Assembly (NCBI GenBank): GCA_041390685.1
Contig: JAWKPL010000001.1
Span: forward strand, 930,001 to 994,000
Length of the DNA stretch: 64,000 nt
DNA from: JAIBBD01 sp041390685
Lineage (GTDB): Bacteria; Chloroflexota; Dehalococcoidia; UBA2979
Direction: 5' to 3'
The notes under the pieces are model-generated. The model searched no databases, was not told where the DNA came from, and saw nothing but the letters and a program-made list of their open reading frames with translations. A program made the translations under genes and the position numbers. This document shows positions 16,082 to 23,560 of the stretch, piece by piece (within the stretch, counting starts at the first letter, position 1; every line of letters begins with the position of its first letter).

Positions 16082-16924
16082 CTAGTAGCAGGCCCAGGCG
16101 CCCCATCCCTGCCGCTGATACACCGCGTACCCCTGGGTGAGTTGGCCGACAGCATCGGCCGGCACCGCACCATGGAGACGAGGATCGACCTGCAACAGGC
16201 CCTGGTGACCCAGAGGGCCGACCGCTGCGGTGTTCCCGCTCGATTCGCAAGCCACGATGCGCTCCACGGTGGACCACGACGATGGCGGCCACGGGCTCAG
16301 TGCCAGGGCCTCTCGCAGCGAGGTCGTCGCCGGGGCCGCCGCCGGCACGGCGGCGACTGACGCCGAGGGTGGCGCGCCTGTCACGGGAGCAGCCGCGGCA
16401 CCGCCCAGCGTGAGCACCTGCCCCGCGTAGATCCGGTCCGGGTCGGCAATGCCATTCGTCCGTGCGAGTGCCTGCACGGATGTCCCCCAGCGCCAGGCGA
16501 TAATGCCAAGCGTCTCCCCCGGCTGCACCCGGTGCACGTTCCCGGACTGCTCGCCAGTTGCCGCTGACCACCCACGCGGGATGAGCAGCGTGGTCCCTGC
16601 GAACACGCGGTTCGGGTTCGTGATCCCATTGGCCTGCGCCAGAGCGCCCACCGACACGCCCCACCGGGCGGCGATCCGGCCCAGCGTGTCGCCGGCCTGG
16701 ATGCGGTGTGTCTCCTGCCCGGGGTCCGACACTCCCACCTGCTGTGGGAGGCCGCCGACTGTACTCGCTTCCGCCGCGGCTCCGCCCGTCGCGAACGCCG
16801 CCACGAGCCCGAACAGCAACGCTCCCCCTGCGAGCCCGAGCCGCCTCGAAACGCTGCCCGGCTGGAGTCCGCGAGCATGCCCGCGTACTCCTCTCCATCG
16901 ATCCACTTCTCTCCATCGATCCAC
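16082..16924 (-). CDS. Secreted double-LysM protein with lysozyme-like C-terminal domain
   Basis: A 280-residue exported cell-wall protein. GTG 16924 has AGGAGG 7 bases upstream; a duplicated GTG with its own weaker site lies 18 bases on. After a signal segment (LAGGALLFGLVAAFATGG) come two LysM modules, HRIQAGDTLGRIAARWGVS with IPRG and HRVQPGETLGIIAWRWGTS with LTLGG, then an Ala/Pro linker, then a C-terminal domain with a catalytic-type Glu in VERIVACESSGN, GLLQVDPRLHG and a final QGWGAWACY. That domain resembles Rpf/transglycosylase folds and recurs in the protein at 38415. Expected role: peptidoglycan binding and cleavage. Confidence 0.75.
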   Translation of the reverse strand: MDRWREVDRWRGVRGHARGLQPGSVSRRLGLAGGALLFGLVAAFATGGAAAEASTVGGLPQQVGVSDPGQETHRIQAGDTLGRIAARWGVSVGALAQANGITNPNRVFAGTTLLIPRGWSAATGEQSGNVHRVQPGETLGIIAWRWGTSVQALARTNGIADPDRIYAGQVLTLGGAAAAPVTGAPPSASVAAVPAAAPATTSLREALALSPWPPSSWSTVERIVACESSGNTAAVGPLGHQGLLQVDPRLHGAVPADAVGQLTQGYAVYQRQGWGAWACY

Positions 16925-16929
16925 TTCGT
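16894..16929 (-). repeat. 18-bp tandem duplication at the start of the LysM gene
   Basis: The 18-mer GAAGTGGATCGATGGAGA (minus strand) occurs twice in a row. It duplicates the start codon and the residues VDRW, giving two possible in-frame starts. Confidence 0.8.
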
Positions 16930-17037
16930 GTCCTCCTGTTCCCCCGATGCTGAGAGGCGCTTCCGGGCACAGTAGGGAGGAGGACGGCGGGCCACACCCG
17001 CACTTCTGCCGGGTTCCGGTACTTCTACCAGCAGGTA

Positions 17038-17283
17038 CTAGTGCGAGGGACGCGGACAGCAATAGGCGTGGCCCGCTCCCCAGAGGGCGAGCTCCACGAG
17101 CCGCCCGGTACCCACCTTGCGGTGCAGATTCCCGATGTGGAAGTCGATTGTGCGAATGCTCCGCCCGAGCGCGTACGCGACGGCCTTGCGGCTCTGGCCG
17201 CTGACGATCCCGTGGAGCACCTGCCGTTCGCATGGTGTGAGTTCGACGTTCGGTCCTGCCGTGACAACCCCGGTCACTTGCAT
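17038..17283 (-). CDS. Small LuxR/GerE-type DNA-binding protein
   Basis: An 81-residue protein that is almost only a LuxR-type helix-turn-helix: LTPCERQVLHGIVSGQSRKA, then VAYALGRSIRTIDFHIGNLHRKVG, matching the conserved LTxRExxVL and TVxxHxxxIxxKLG pattern with Asp-Phe in place of Val-Lys. It has no receiver or ligand-binding domain. It is 113 bases upstream of the LysM gene on the same strand and may control it. Regulators of this size exist as stand-alone proteins. Confidence 0.75.
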   Translation of the reverse strand: MQVTGVVTAGPNVELTPCERQVLHGIVSGQSRKAVAYALGRSIRTIDFHIGNLHRKVGTGRLVELALWGAGHAYCCPRPSH

Positions 17284-17478
17284 CTCCGTTCCGGTCTAAG
17301 AGCGGCGAGGCGATGTGACCACTCCGTCCCCTGCCTCGACAAGGCGGCCAGAACCGGGTGTTGCACCAATGGAGCCGCGCAGCGGCGACTACGCTCTGCA
17401 AGCAGGCCCCGATCGCCCGTTTGTCGTCACGGCCGTCCGTGATAGGCGCCCCAACGGGACCGAGCGCAGGCAGATGGA

Positions 17479-17790
17479 CTAGTTGGCCGCGTTCTCCTCG
17501 GTGAGCACCGCCTCATAGAACGCCGCCTGGGGGTGCCCAACAAGGACGCCTTCAGCCGGCCCTCGGGAATGGGCATGCCGAAACTGCTCCGACCGTGTCC
17601 ACGCCTGGAACGCGTCCCGCGAGTCCCATGTCGAGTGGGAAATGTAGTCGCCCGGCGTGTCCCCCTTCAGCAGGGCGAACGAACGAAACCCTGCCATCTC
17701 CTGCAACCGCGACTCACGTTCGCGCCAGCCGCGCTCGAAGTCCTCGGAACGACCAGGGTCGACCTGGAATCGGTTCATCGCCACAAACAT
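17479..17790 (-). CDS. HmoA-like antibiotic-biosynthesis-monooxygenase domain protein (probable heme-degrading)
   Basis: A 103-residue single-domain protein of the ferredoxin-like ABM fold: FVAMNRFQVDPGRSEDFERGW, RLQEMAGFRSFALLKGD, YISHSTWDSRDAFQAWTRSE and FRHAH. This pattern is that of HmoA/IsdG-type heme monooxygenases, which open the heme ring and release iron. ATG 17790 is chosen because GAGGAGG is 7 bases upstream. It is divergent from the heme-uptake-type ABC genes, with a DtxR/IdeR-like box in the shared promoter region, which supports a heme or iron role. Other ABM substrates remain possible. Confidence 0.7.
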   Translation of the reverse strand: MFVAMNRFQVDPGRSEDFERGWRERESRLQEMAGFRSFALLKGDTPGDYISHSTWDSRDAFQAWTRSEQFRHAHSRGPAEGVLVGHPQAAFYEAVLTEENAAN

Positions 17791-17846
17791 CGGCAATCCT
17801 CCTCAGTCCCTGCAATCCCTCGTGAGATGCAGCAGCTTGTTGTATC

Positions 17847-17875
17847 TTGCAGTCTTGCACGGTAGCGAGTATTAG
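17847..17875 (+). promoter_or_regulatory. Promoter of the heme-uptake operon
   Basis: TTGCAG (17847-17852), a 17-base spacer and TATTAG (17870-17875) form a good sigma70-type promoter about 70 bases before the substrate-binding-protein start. Its -10 overlaps the iron-box-like sequence. Confidence 0.55.
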
Positions 17876-17890
17876 TCGAGGCTAACTTCC
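17872..17890. promoter_or_regulatory. DtxR/IdeR-like iron operator
   Basis: TTAGTCGAGGCTAACTTCC matches the IdeR/DtxR 19-mer as I remember it at 13 of 19 positions, including TTAG and GGCTAAC, with inverted TTAG/CTAA arms. It overlaps the -10 of the heme-uptake promoter and lies between divergent heme genes, where a metal-dependent repressor would be expected. Confidence 0.5.
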
Positions 17891-17945
17891 ATCGATCGTC
17901 TGAACATCGCACCGCGAGATGTCAACACACGTTAGGAGAGACTGC

Positions 17946-18953
17946 ATGGCCACGAGGATGCTGGTCGCGCTCACGCTCATCGCAGCGGCACTCACGTTCA
18001 CTGCATGCGGGGAGGAAGCCGCTTCAACGGGAACGGCGACCGCCCCGGCAAGCGCCAGCCCGAGCGCGGTGACCGCGTCGCCCACGACCCGGGAGGTCTC
18101 GCCTGTCCTGCCGGTCACCGTGGACGACCGGGACGGCAACTCCGTCACGATCCGCGACGTCAGTCGCCTCGTGATCCTGAACGGCGACATCACGGAAGTC
18201 GTCTACGCCCTGGGACTCGGCGAGCAGGTCGTCGGGGTCGACACCAGCGCCACGTATCCGCCCGAGGCGCGCGCGAAGCAGAGCATCGGCTATCAGGCAC
18301 GCCTGAACGCCGAGGGAGTCCTGGCTCTGACCCCTACGCTTGTCATCGGCGACGAAGGCGCCGGACCGCCCGAGGTGATCGAACAGATCCGCTCGACCGG
18401 CGTGCCTGTGCTCATCCTCCCGGACGCGGTGACGATCGACGACATCTCGACGAAGATCACGGCCGTCGCCACGGCGCTCGGCGTGCCCGGCCGCGGTGCG
18501 GAGCTCGCTGCTCAGACACGCCGCGAGATCGACTCGGCGACCGACCTCGTACGGCGGGCCACCTCGAAGCCGACCGTCTCCTTCCTGTACCTGCGCGGTT
18601 CGGCCACGCAGATGATGGGCGGAAAGGGCACACGCGCCGACTCGCTGATCGAGGCCGCAGGCGGCGTCGATGCCGGCGTCCGCGCCGGCATCGACGACTA
18701 CAAGCCGATCACGCCCGAAGCACTGGTGACCGCCAGCCCGGATGTCATCCTCGTGATGGACGCGGGGTTGGAGTCGATCGGGGGTGTGGACGGCCTGCTG
18801 GCGATTCCCGGCATGGCGGAGACCCCGGCCGGCAAGGCGCGGCGCGTCGTCCACTTCGACGACCAGTATCTGCTCGGGTTCGGCCCGCGGACCGGCCAGC
18901 TGCTGATCGAACTCGTCCGGGCGTTGCACCCCGAACTCGCGCAGACGAACTGA
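17946..18953 (+). CDS. hmuT: Heme/iron ABC transporter substrate-binding lipoprotein (HmuT-like)
   Basis: A 335-residue lipoprotein. ATG 17946 has AGGAG 7 bases upstream. The signal ends in a lipobox-like FTAC, then an Ala/Ser/Thr linker. The PeriBP type III fold follows: VTVDDRDGNSVTI, RLVILNGDITEVVYALGLGEQVVGVDTSATYPP, GYQARLNAEGVLALTPTLVIGDE, and a second lobe with VSFLYLRGS and TPEALVTASPDVILVMD. It delivers hemin or a ferric complex to the permease encoded 12 bases downstream. The symbol follows the operon context; a siderophore substrate is the alternative. Confidence 0.75.
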   Translation: MATRMLVALTLIAAALTFTACGEEAASTGTATAPASASPSAVTASPTTREVSPVLPVTVDDRDGNSVTIRDVSRLVILNGDITEVVYALGLGEQVVGVDTSATYPPEARAKQSIGYQARLNAEGVLALTPTLVIGDEGAGPPEVIEQIRSTGVPVLILPDAVTIDDISTKITAVATALGVPGRGAELAAQTRREIDSATDLVRRATSKPTVSFLYLRGSATQMMGGKGTRADSLIEAAGGVDAGVRAGIDDYKPITPEALVTASPDVILVMDAGLESIGGVDGLLAIPGMAETPAGKARRVVHFDDQYLLGFGPRTGQLLIELVRALHPELAQTN

Positions 18954-18965
18954 GGCGGCAACCAC

Positions 18966-20045
18966 GTGCGACTCGTGAGCAGACCCAATGGCGCGACGTG
19001 GGGCGCATGGGCCGCGATTCGTCCCCGTGTCGCGCTGTACCCGATGCTCGGCGGCCTCCTTGTGGTGGCGCTACTGCTCAACGTCGGGATGGGCGCCGTG
19101 CAGATCGCACCGGACCAGGTAGTCGCGATCCTGCTGGACCGCCTCGGCATCCACGCCGGCATCGACTTCACGGTGCAGCAAGAGAACGTCCTCTGGAGCA
19201 TCCGGCTCCCGCGCGTCGCGCTCGCGATGATTGTCGGCGCGGGTCTCGCGATGAGCGGGGCGGCGTTGCAGGGCATCTTCCGCAACCCGCTCGCCGACCC
19301 GGGGCTGATCGGCGTGTCGAGCGGCGCAGCCGTCGGTGCGATCGCCCTCATCATCCTGGGTACCGCGCCGCTTGGTTGGGCGTCGCAGCCGCTGGCCGCG
19401 TTCGCCGGCGCTCTCGCGATCACCCTCGGTGTCTACGTCCTGTCCCGCAACGGCGGCCGGACCGAGGTAGTTACGCTGGTCCTCACCGGTGTCGCGATGA
19501 ATGCGATCGCGGGGAGCGCCATCGGACTGATGAACTTCGTCGCGACGGACGCCCAGCTGCGGAACATCGTGTTCTGGACGATGGGCGGGCTGGGCGGCGC
19601 AACCTGGGATGTGGTGCTGCCGGTGGGCCTCTTTTCGTGCCTCGGCATGGTCGGGCTCTGGCGGCACGCACGCGCCCTGAACCTGCTCGTCCTCGGAGAG
19701 CGCGAGGCGTATCACCTCGGCGTGTCCACCGAGCGTGTGCGCCTCCGCGTGATCGCGTTCGCCACGCTCGTCGCGGGTTGCGCCGTGGCCGCGAGCGGCA
19801 TCGTTGGCTTCGTCGGCCTCGTCGTGCCGCACTTGCTCCGCCTCATCGCCGGGCCGGACCACCGTACGCTGCTGCCCGCGAGCGCGCTGGGCGGCGCCAC
19901 ACTCGTGTTGGGCGCGGACCTCGTCGCGAGGACCGTCGTCATGCCCGCTGAGCTTCCGCTCGGCATCGTCACTGCGCTCGCGGGCGGACCCTACTTCCTC
20001 TGGCTGCTTCGACGTACCAGGGCCGCGCAGGGAGGATGGGCATGA
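18966..20045 (+). CDS. hmuU: FecCD-family heme/iron ABC permease (HmuU-like)
   Basis: A 359-residue inner-membrane permease with about ten helices. Family signatures are IRLPRVALAMIVGAGLAMSG with FRNPLADPGLIGVSSGAA, the cytoplasmic coupling segment ATLVAGCAVAASGIVGFVGL with VPHLLRLIAGPDHR, and the terminal ELPLGIVTALAGGPYFLWLL. It forms the channel with HmuT outside and HmuV inside. GTG start; its TGA overlaps the ATG of the ATPase gene. Confidence 0.88.
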   Translation: MRLVSRPNGATWGAWAAIRPRVALYPMLGGLLVVALLLNVGMGAVQIAPDQVVAILLDRLGIHAGIDFTVQQENVLWSIRLPRVALAMIVGAGLAMSGAALQGIFRNPLADPGLIGVSSGAAVGAIALIILGTAPLGWASQPLAAFAGALAITLGVYVLSRNGGRTEVVTLVLTGVAMNAIAGSAIGLMNFVATDAQLRNIVFWTMGGLGGATWDVVLPVGLFSCLGMVGLWRHARALNLLVLGEREAYHLGVSTERVRLRVIAFATLVAGCAVAASGIVGFVGLVVPHLLRLIAGPDHRTLLPASALGGATLVLGADLVARTVVMPAELPLGIVTALAGGPYFLWLLRRTRAAQGGWA

Positions 20046-20884
20046 CCGGGCTGCAGGCACCCCTGCTGGAGGCCATCACCGTCACGTTCCGTGTGGGGCG
20101 CCAGGTGCTCGTGGACTCCGCTTCGCTGTCGCTCAGCGGCGGCGAGGTGCTCGCGCTGGTCGGGCCCAACGGCGCGGGCAAGTCCACGCTGCTGCATCTG
20201 CTGTCGGGCGACCTCACGCCGACCGAGGGAGAAGTCCACTACGGGGGGCGCTCCATCAGGGCGCACTCCGCGGACAGCCTGGCGCTACTGCGCGCCGTGC
20301 TACCGCAGCGTACGTTGCTGCAGTTCGCGTTCACCGCGGAACAGGTGGTGCTGATGGGGAGGAGTCCGCACATCACGCGGCGTGGCCACGAGTCCTCCGA
20401 GGACCGCGCCACGGCGATCGCCGCGATGGAGCGCACCGATACGACCCGTCTGGGGCCGCGCAGCTTCCCAACGCTGTCCGGTGGCGAGTCCTCGCGCGTG
20501 TCACTCGCTCGCGTGCTCGCGCAACAGACGCCGGTCGTCCTGCTCGATGAACCGACGGCATCGCTGGACGTACGCCACCAGGAGGCGGTCATGCAGACGG
20601 CGGCGTCCCTCGCGGCCGAGGGCTGCGGCGTCCTCGCGGTGCTGCATGACCTGAACCTTGCCGCGGCCTACGCGACATCCGTGGCGGTGATGCACGCGGG
20701 CCGCGTCGCGGCGTGCGGCTCCCCCGACGCCGTGCTGCGGGAGGACCTTCTGAGCGAAGTATTCGAGCACCGCGTGCGCGTGCTCGCGGATCCGGACCGG
20801 GCGTGCCCGCTCATCGTGCCGTACCGGCCGGCGACCGCGACATCGGGCACGATAACCAATGCCCATATGTACGAGGAGGTCTGA
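20042..20884 (+). CDS. hmuV: Heme ABC transporter ATP-binding protein (HmuV-like)
   Basis: A 280-residue ABC ATPase. ATG 20042 is preferred over 20036 because GGGAGG at 20029-20034 is then 7 bases away and an ATGA overlap with the permease stop results. Walker A is GPNGAGKST, the Q-loop region VLPQRT, signature LSGGESSR, Walker B VVLLDEPTASLD and switch His VLHDLN. Position and domain form fit heme importers (HmuV/FecE group). Confidence 0.87.
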   Translation: MTGLQAPLLEAITVTFRVGRQVLVDSASLSLSGGEVLALVGPNGAGKSTLLHLLSGDLTPTEGEVHYGGRSIRAHSADSLALLRAVLPQRTLLQFAFTAEQVVLMGRSPHITRRGHESSEDRATAIAAMERTDTTRLGPRSFPTLSGGESSRVSLARVLAQQTPVVLLDEPTASLDVRHQEAVMQTAASLAAEGCGVLAVLHDLNLAAAYATSVAVMHAGRVAACGSPDAVLREDLLSEVFEHRVRVLADPDRACPLIVPYRPATATSGTITNAHMYEEV

Positions 20885-21364
20885 GTGTCGGAGACAACGC
20901 TCCACATCACCCGCGTGGAAGCGTGCCGCTGCGGGACACACGCACTGGTCCTGCTCGCGGACGACGAGGATCTCCCTCGGGCGCGCCTCCGCATCTCGAT
21001 CGAGGCAGGGCGCGCCCTCGCGGCGTTCGAGGCAGGGCTGCCTGGGGGCATGAACGCCGCCCTCACCGCCCTCGATCGGTGCCTGCGCGCTCTCGGCGCG
21101 GAGGTCACCGCGGTCCTCCTGTCGAAAGGCGAAGAACACGTCCGGACGGAGCTGCAGTTGTGCAGTGCCGAAGGCGAGGTCATCGAGGCCCTGGTCGAGC
21201 CGGGCGTGGGACTGCTCGCGGCGCGAGTTCTCGGAGTGCCCATCGGACTCGCGCCGCCTCGCGCGGCTGCCGAGCCGGCCGCACCAGTATCCCCCACCGT
21301 CGCCACGCCCGTCCCCGAGGCATTCCGCCCGCTCCTCGAGCGCCTGCGGTGGGATGACCTCTGA
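20885..21364 (+). CDS. BFN (DUF151)-like domain protein in the heme operon
   Basis: A 159-residue protein starting with GTG directly after the ATPase stop. Residues 5-115 follow the layout of the bifunctional nuclease domain: ITRVEACRCGTHALVLL, RISIEAGRALAAFEAG, ALTALDRCLRALGAEVTAVLL, then VRTELQLCSAEGEVIEALVEPG and a helix leading to GVPIGL. The usual RPSDA motif is replaced by VEPGVGL, so activity is uncertain. A Pro/Ala linker and a short helix end the protein. Its place as fourth gene of the heme-uptake operon suggests an accessory role, not established. Confidence 0.5.
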   Translation: MSETTLHITRVEACRCGTHALVLLADDEDLPRARLRISIEAGRALAAFEAGLPGGMNAALTALDRCLRALGAEVTAVLLSKGEEHVRTELQLCSAEGEVIEALVEPGVGLLAARVLGVPIGLAPPRAAAEPAAPVSPTVATPVPEAFRPLLERLRWDDL

Positions 21365-21402
21365 CCGCCTGCCGGACGGCTCCAGGATCCACCACGACAC
21401 GA

Positions 21403-21431
21403 GGACGGCCCCGGCTCTGCCGGGGCCGTCC
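21403..21431 (+). terminator. Terminator of the heme-uptake operon
   Basis: A 12-bp stem (GGACGGCCCCGG, 21403-21414, with 21420-21431) and a 5-base loop lie 38 bases after the last gene of the operon. Confidence 0.75.
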
Positions 21432-21731
21432 CACATCCGTTTGCTCAGGTTCGCGGCGTGCCTCGTAAGGCGATCTCCGGCGCTCACGCCGAGGGCAACC
21501 ACTTCCAGTTGCGAATCGGGCGCTCCGAGGTTACCGCTGACTCGCAGCTACGTAGTCCAAGGGCGGAATCCCCCTCTCACAGCTTGATCAGCCATCGCGG
21601 CATCGCCGCTCCAGGAAGTTCGGGCTTCAGCTCTTGCCTCCCTTCCGATGGTGTTCGGGGTGGATCCACCGCCATCATGATGCCTCGGCGCGAGTCCGCA
21701 CCGTCAGGGTCAAAGGTCACGTGACTTCGGG
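21432..21731. other. Intergenic region without recognised features
   Basis: About 300 bases between the operon terminator and the 3' end of the NTF2-like gene. A plus-strand open frame (21458-21724) has no ribosome site and an unconvincing composition. Nothing else was recognised. Confidence 0.5.
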
Positions 21732-22139
21732 CTACGAAGGCGCGCTCGCCGACGGGTAGTCCACTTCGACGCGGCGGCGCGCGAACAGCCAGCGTCCGTC
21801 CACCCGACGCAGTTCGTCGTGATAGCGCCCGATCAGCATCGGGGTAGCGAGGTCCGCGAGGTTCTTCACTTCCACGTACAACTGCATCGTTGCCGCGTCA
21901 CCATCCCCCTCGATCACGGCGTTGCTGATGAAATGGCGCAGGACCATCCCGCTGGCGCCAAGCGCGTTCGTGGCCTCGACGTGAGCCGCGCGACCCTGCC
22001 TCGGCCCTCCGGGGCCATCGAAGACGCCGTCCGCGGTAAACGTCGCCGCGAGCGCCTCGCCGTCACCGTGGTCGGTCGCATGGCTGTACCTCGCCGCGAG
22101 GTCGAGAATGTCGAGCCGGTCCGTTGTGCTGAGCGGCAC
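21732..22139 (-). CDS. NTF2/SnoaL-like domain protein
   Basis: A 135-residue protein with the cone-shaped NTF2 fold pattern: an N-terminal helix DRLDILDLAARYSHATDHGD, then ATFTADGVFDGP, a middle helix, and the strands VLRHFISNAVI, TMQLYVEVKNL and GRYHDELRRVDGRWLFARRRV. GTG 22139 is chosen because AGGAGG lies 5 bases upstream. Such proteins act as hydrolases, isomerases or ligand binders; a His and Asp in the pocket (SHATDHGD) would fit an enzyme of the SnoaL-like group, but no substrate can be named. Divergent from the MFS gene at 22283. Confidence 0.75.
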   Translation of the reverse strand: MPLSTTDRLDILDLAARYSHATDHGDGEALAATFTADGVFDGPGGPRQGRAAHVEATNALGASGMVLRHFISNAVIEGDGDAATMQLYVEVKNLADLATPMLIGRYHDELRRVDGRWLFARRRVEVDYPSASAPS

Positions 22140-22282
22140 TTGTTCCTCCTTGCCGCCGGCGAGCCGGCCGGCGGTCGCGTCACTCCGCCCTCGCCGGACG
22201 AGCGACGCAGAATGACGAAGACGCGCGAACATGTACAGTGACACTACAACACGGACGCACACGTCTGGAGGACGGGCCTTCG

Positions 22283-23560
22283 ATGGCAACCGTGGACCCG
22301 CATGAACACGCCGTCCGCGAAGAGGACCCGCCGCTGCCACGCTGGGGCGCGCTGGCGTATCCCAACTACCGCAACTACTGGATCGCCAACCTGGTCCGCA
22401 TCTTCGGCATCCAGTTCCGATTCATCGGGGGGCTGTGGCTCGTCCAGGAACTCACGGCATCGCCGCTGTGGCTCGGCGTCCTGAGCATCGCTACCGCAGT
22501 GCCCACGATCGTGCTCTCGGTGCCCGCGGGCGCGCTCGCCGACCGCGTCGATAACCGGCGGCTGCTGGTCTGGTCGAGCGTATTGACCGCACTCGTGACC
22601 GCCGCGCTGGCCATCGCCGTGGTCCTCGATATGGCCAACGTGTGGATCGCGGTCCTGTGGGCCGTCGTGCTCGGCGCGCTCATGGCGCTGGCCAACCCGG
22701 CCCAGAGCGCCATCCTGCCGCGCCTGATCGACATGCGCGCCATCGCGAGCGCGGTCGCCTACACGAGCGCCGCCTGGAGCGCGATGCGCATCGTCGGACC
22801 GTTCGCCGTCGGCATCTTGATTGCCGCCATCGGCACCGGCCAGGCGTTCTTCGTGACGGCCGCCGCCTTCGCCATTTCGGCTCTCTTGCTGCAGCGCCTG
22901 CGACTCGAGCCCGTCGCACGGCGCGCGGCGCACGATGACCGCGGAGGCATGCTCGAGGGCGCGCGGTACATCGTGAAGAACAAGCTGTTCTTCGCGACCA
23001 TCGGGCTGTCGTTCTTCACATCCGTCTTCGGCTCCTCGTATATCGTCCTGCTGCCGACCTTCGCGGACGACATACTCGGAGTCGGAGCTCGCGGGTTCGG
23101 GCTCATGGAGACGGCGGCCGGAGCCGGCGCCCTCCTCGGGACATTCCTCATCGTGCGCATCCGCTCGCAACGGCACTACGGACCGGTGATGCTCGGCGGC
23201 GCCGCCGCGTTTGGTGTGCTCATCGCCGCCTTCGCCGCCAGCCGCACCCTCGGGCTTTCGATGCTGCTCCTGTTCGCCGCGGGCGGCGCCTCGGCCGTCT
23301 ACCTCAACATCGGTATGACCACGCTCCAGGTGCAGGTCCCCGATGAGCTGCGCGGCCGCGTGATGGGCGTGTGGAGCATGACGTACTTCCTCGGCTCCGT
23401 TGGTGGCCTGCCCGCCGGCCTCGTGGCCGCCTGGCTCGGCGCGCCCGTCGCCGTCGCGGCCGGTGGCCTCTCGGTCACCGCCTTCGCCGTCGCACTCATG
23501 GTCTCGGTCCCGGCGCTGCGGGATCTGTCGCGTCCCGCCCGTGCTCCGAGCGGCGCCTGA
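22283..23560 (+). CDS. MFS transporter, DHA3-like
   Basis: About 425 residues with 10-12 membrane helices. The N-terminal YPNYRNYWIANLVRIFG and the loop GALADRVDNRRLLVWSS are typical of the DHA3/enterobactin-exporter-like group; a second-half motif GRVMGVWSMTYFLGS is also present. ATG 22283 has GGAGG 11 bases upstream. The gene is divergent from the NTF2-like gene and ends directly against the convergent dehydrogenase gene with no spacer. Substrate unknown; export of a siderophore-like or toxic compound is possible. Confidence 0.8.
   Translation: MATVDPHEHAVREEDPPLPRWGALAYPNYRNYWIANLVRIFGIQFRFIGGLWLVQELTASPLWLGVLSIATAVPTIVLSVPAGALADRVDNRRLLVWSSVLTALVTAALAIAVVLDMANVWIAVLWAVVLGALMALANPAQSAILPRLIDMRAIASAVAYTSAAWSAMRIVGPFAVGILIAAIGTGQAFFVTAAAFAISALLLQRLRLEPVARRAAHDDRGGMLEGARYIVKNKLFFATIGLSFFTSVFGSSYIVLLPTFADDILGVGARGFGLMETAAGAGALLGTFLIVRIRSQRHYGPVMLGGAAAFGVLIAAFAASRTLGLSMLLLFAAGGASAVYLNIGMTTLQVQVPDELRGRVMGVWSMTYFLGSVGGLPAGLVAAWLGAPVAVAAGGLSVTAFAVALMVSVPALRDLSRPARAPSGA

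Noticed and set aside
21458..21724. 88-residue plus-strand open frame after the heme-operon terminator
   Set aside because: No ribosome site, Ser/Arg/Gly-rich composition and no recognisable structure.
22225..22270. TGTACAGTGACA-like inverted repeat between the NTF2-like and MFS genes as a TetR-type operator
   Set aside because: Only the outer three bases on each side are symmetric and no TetR gene is nearby.
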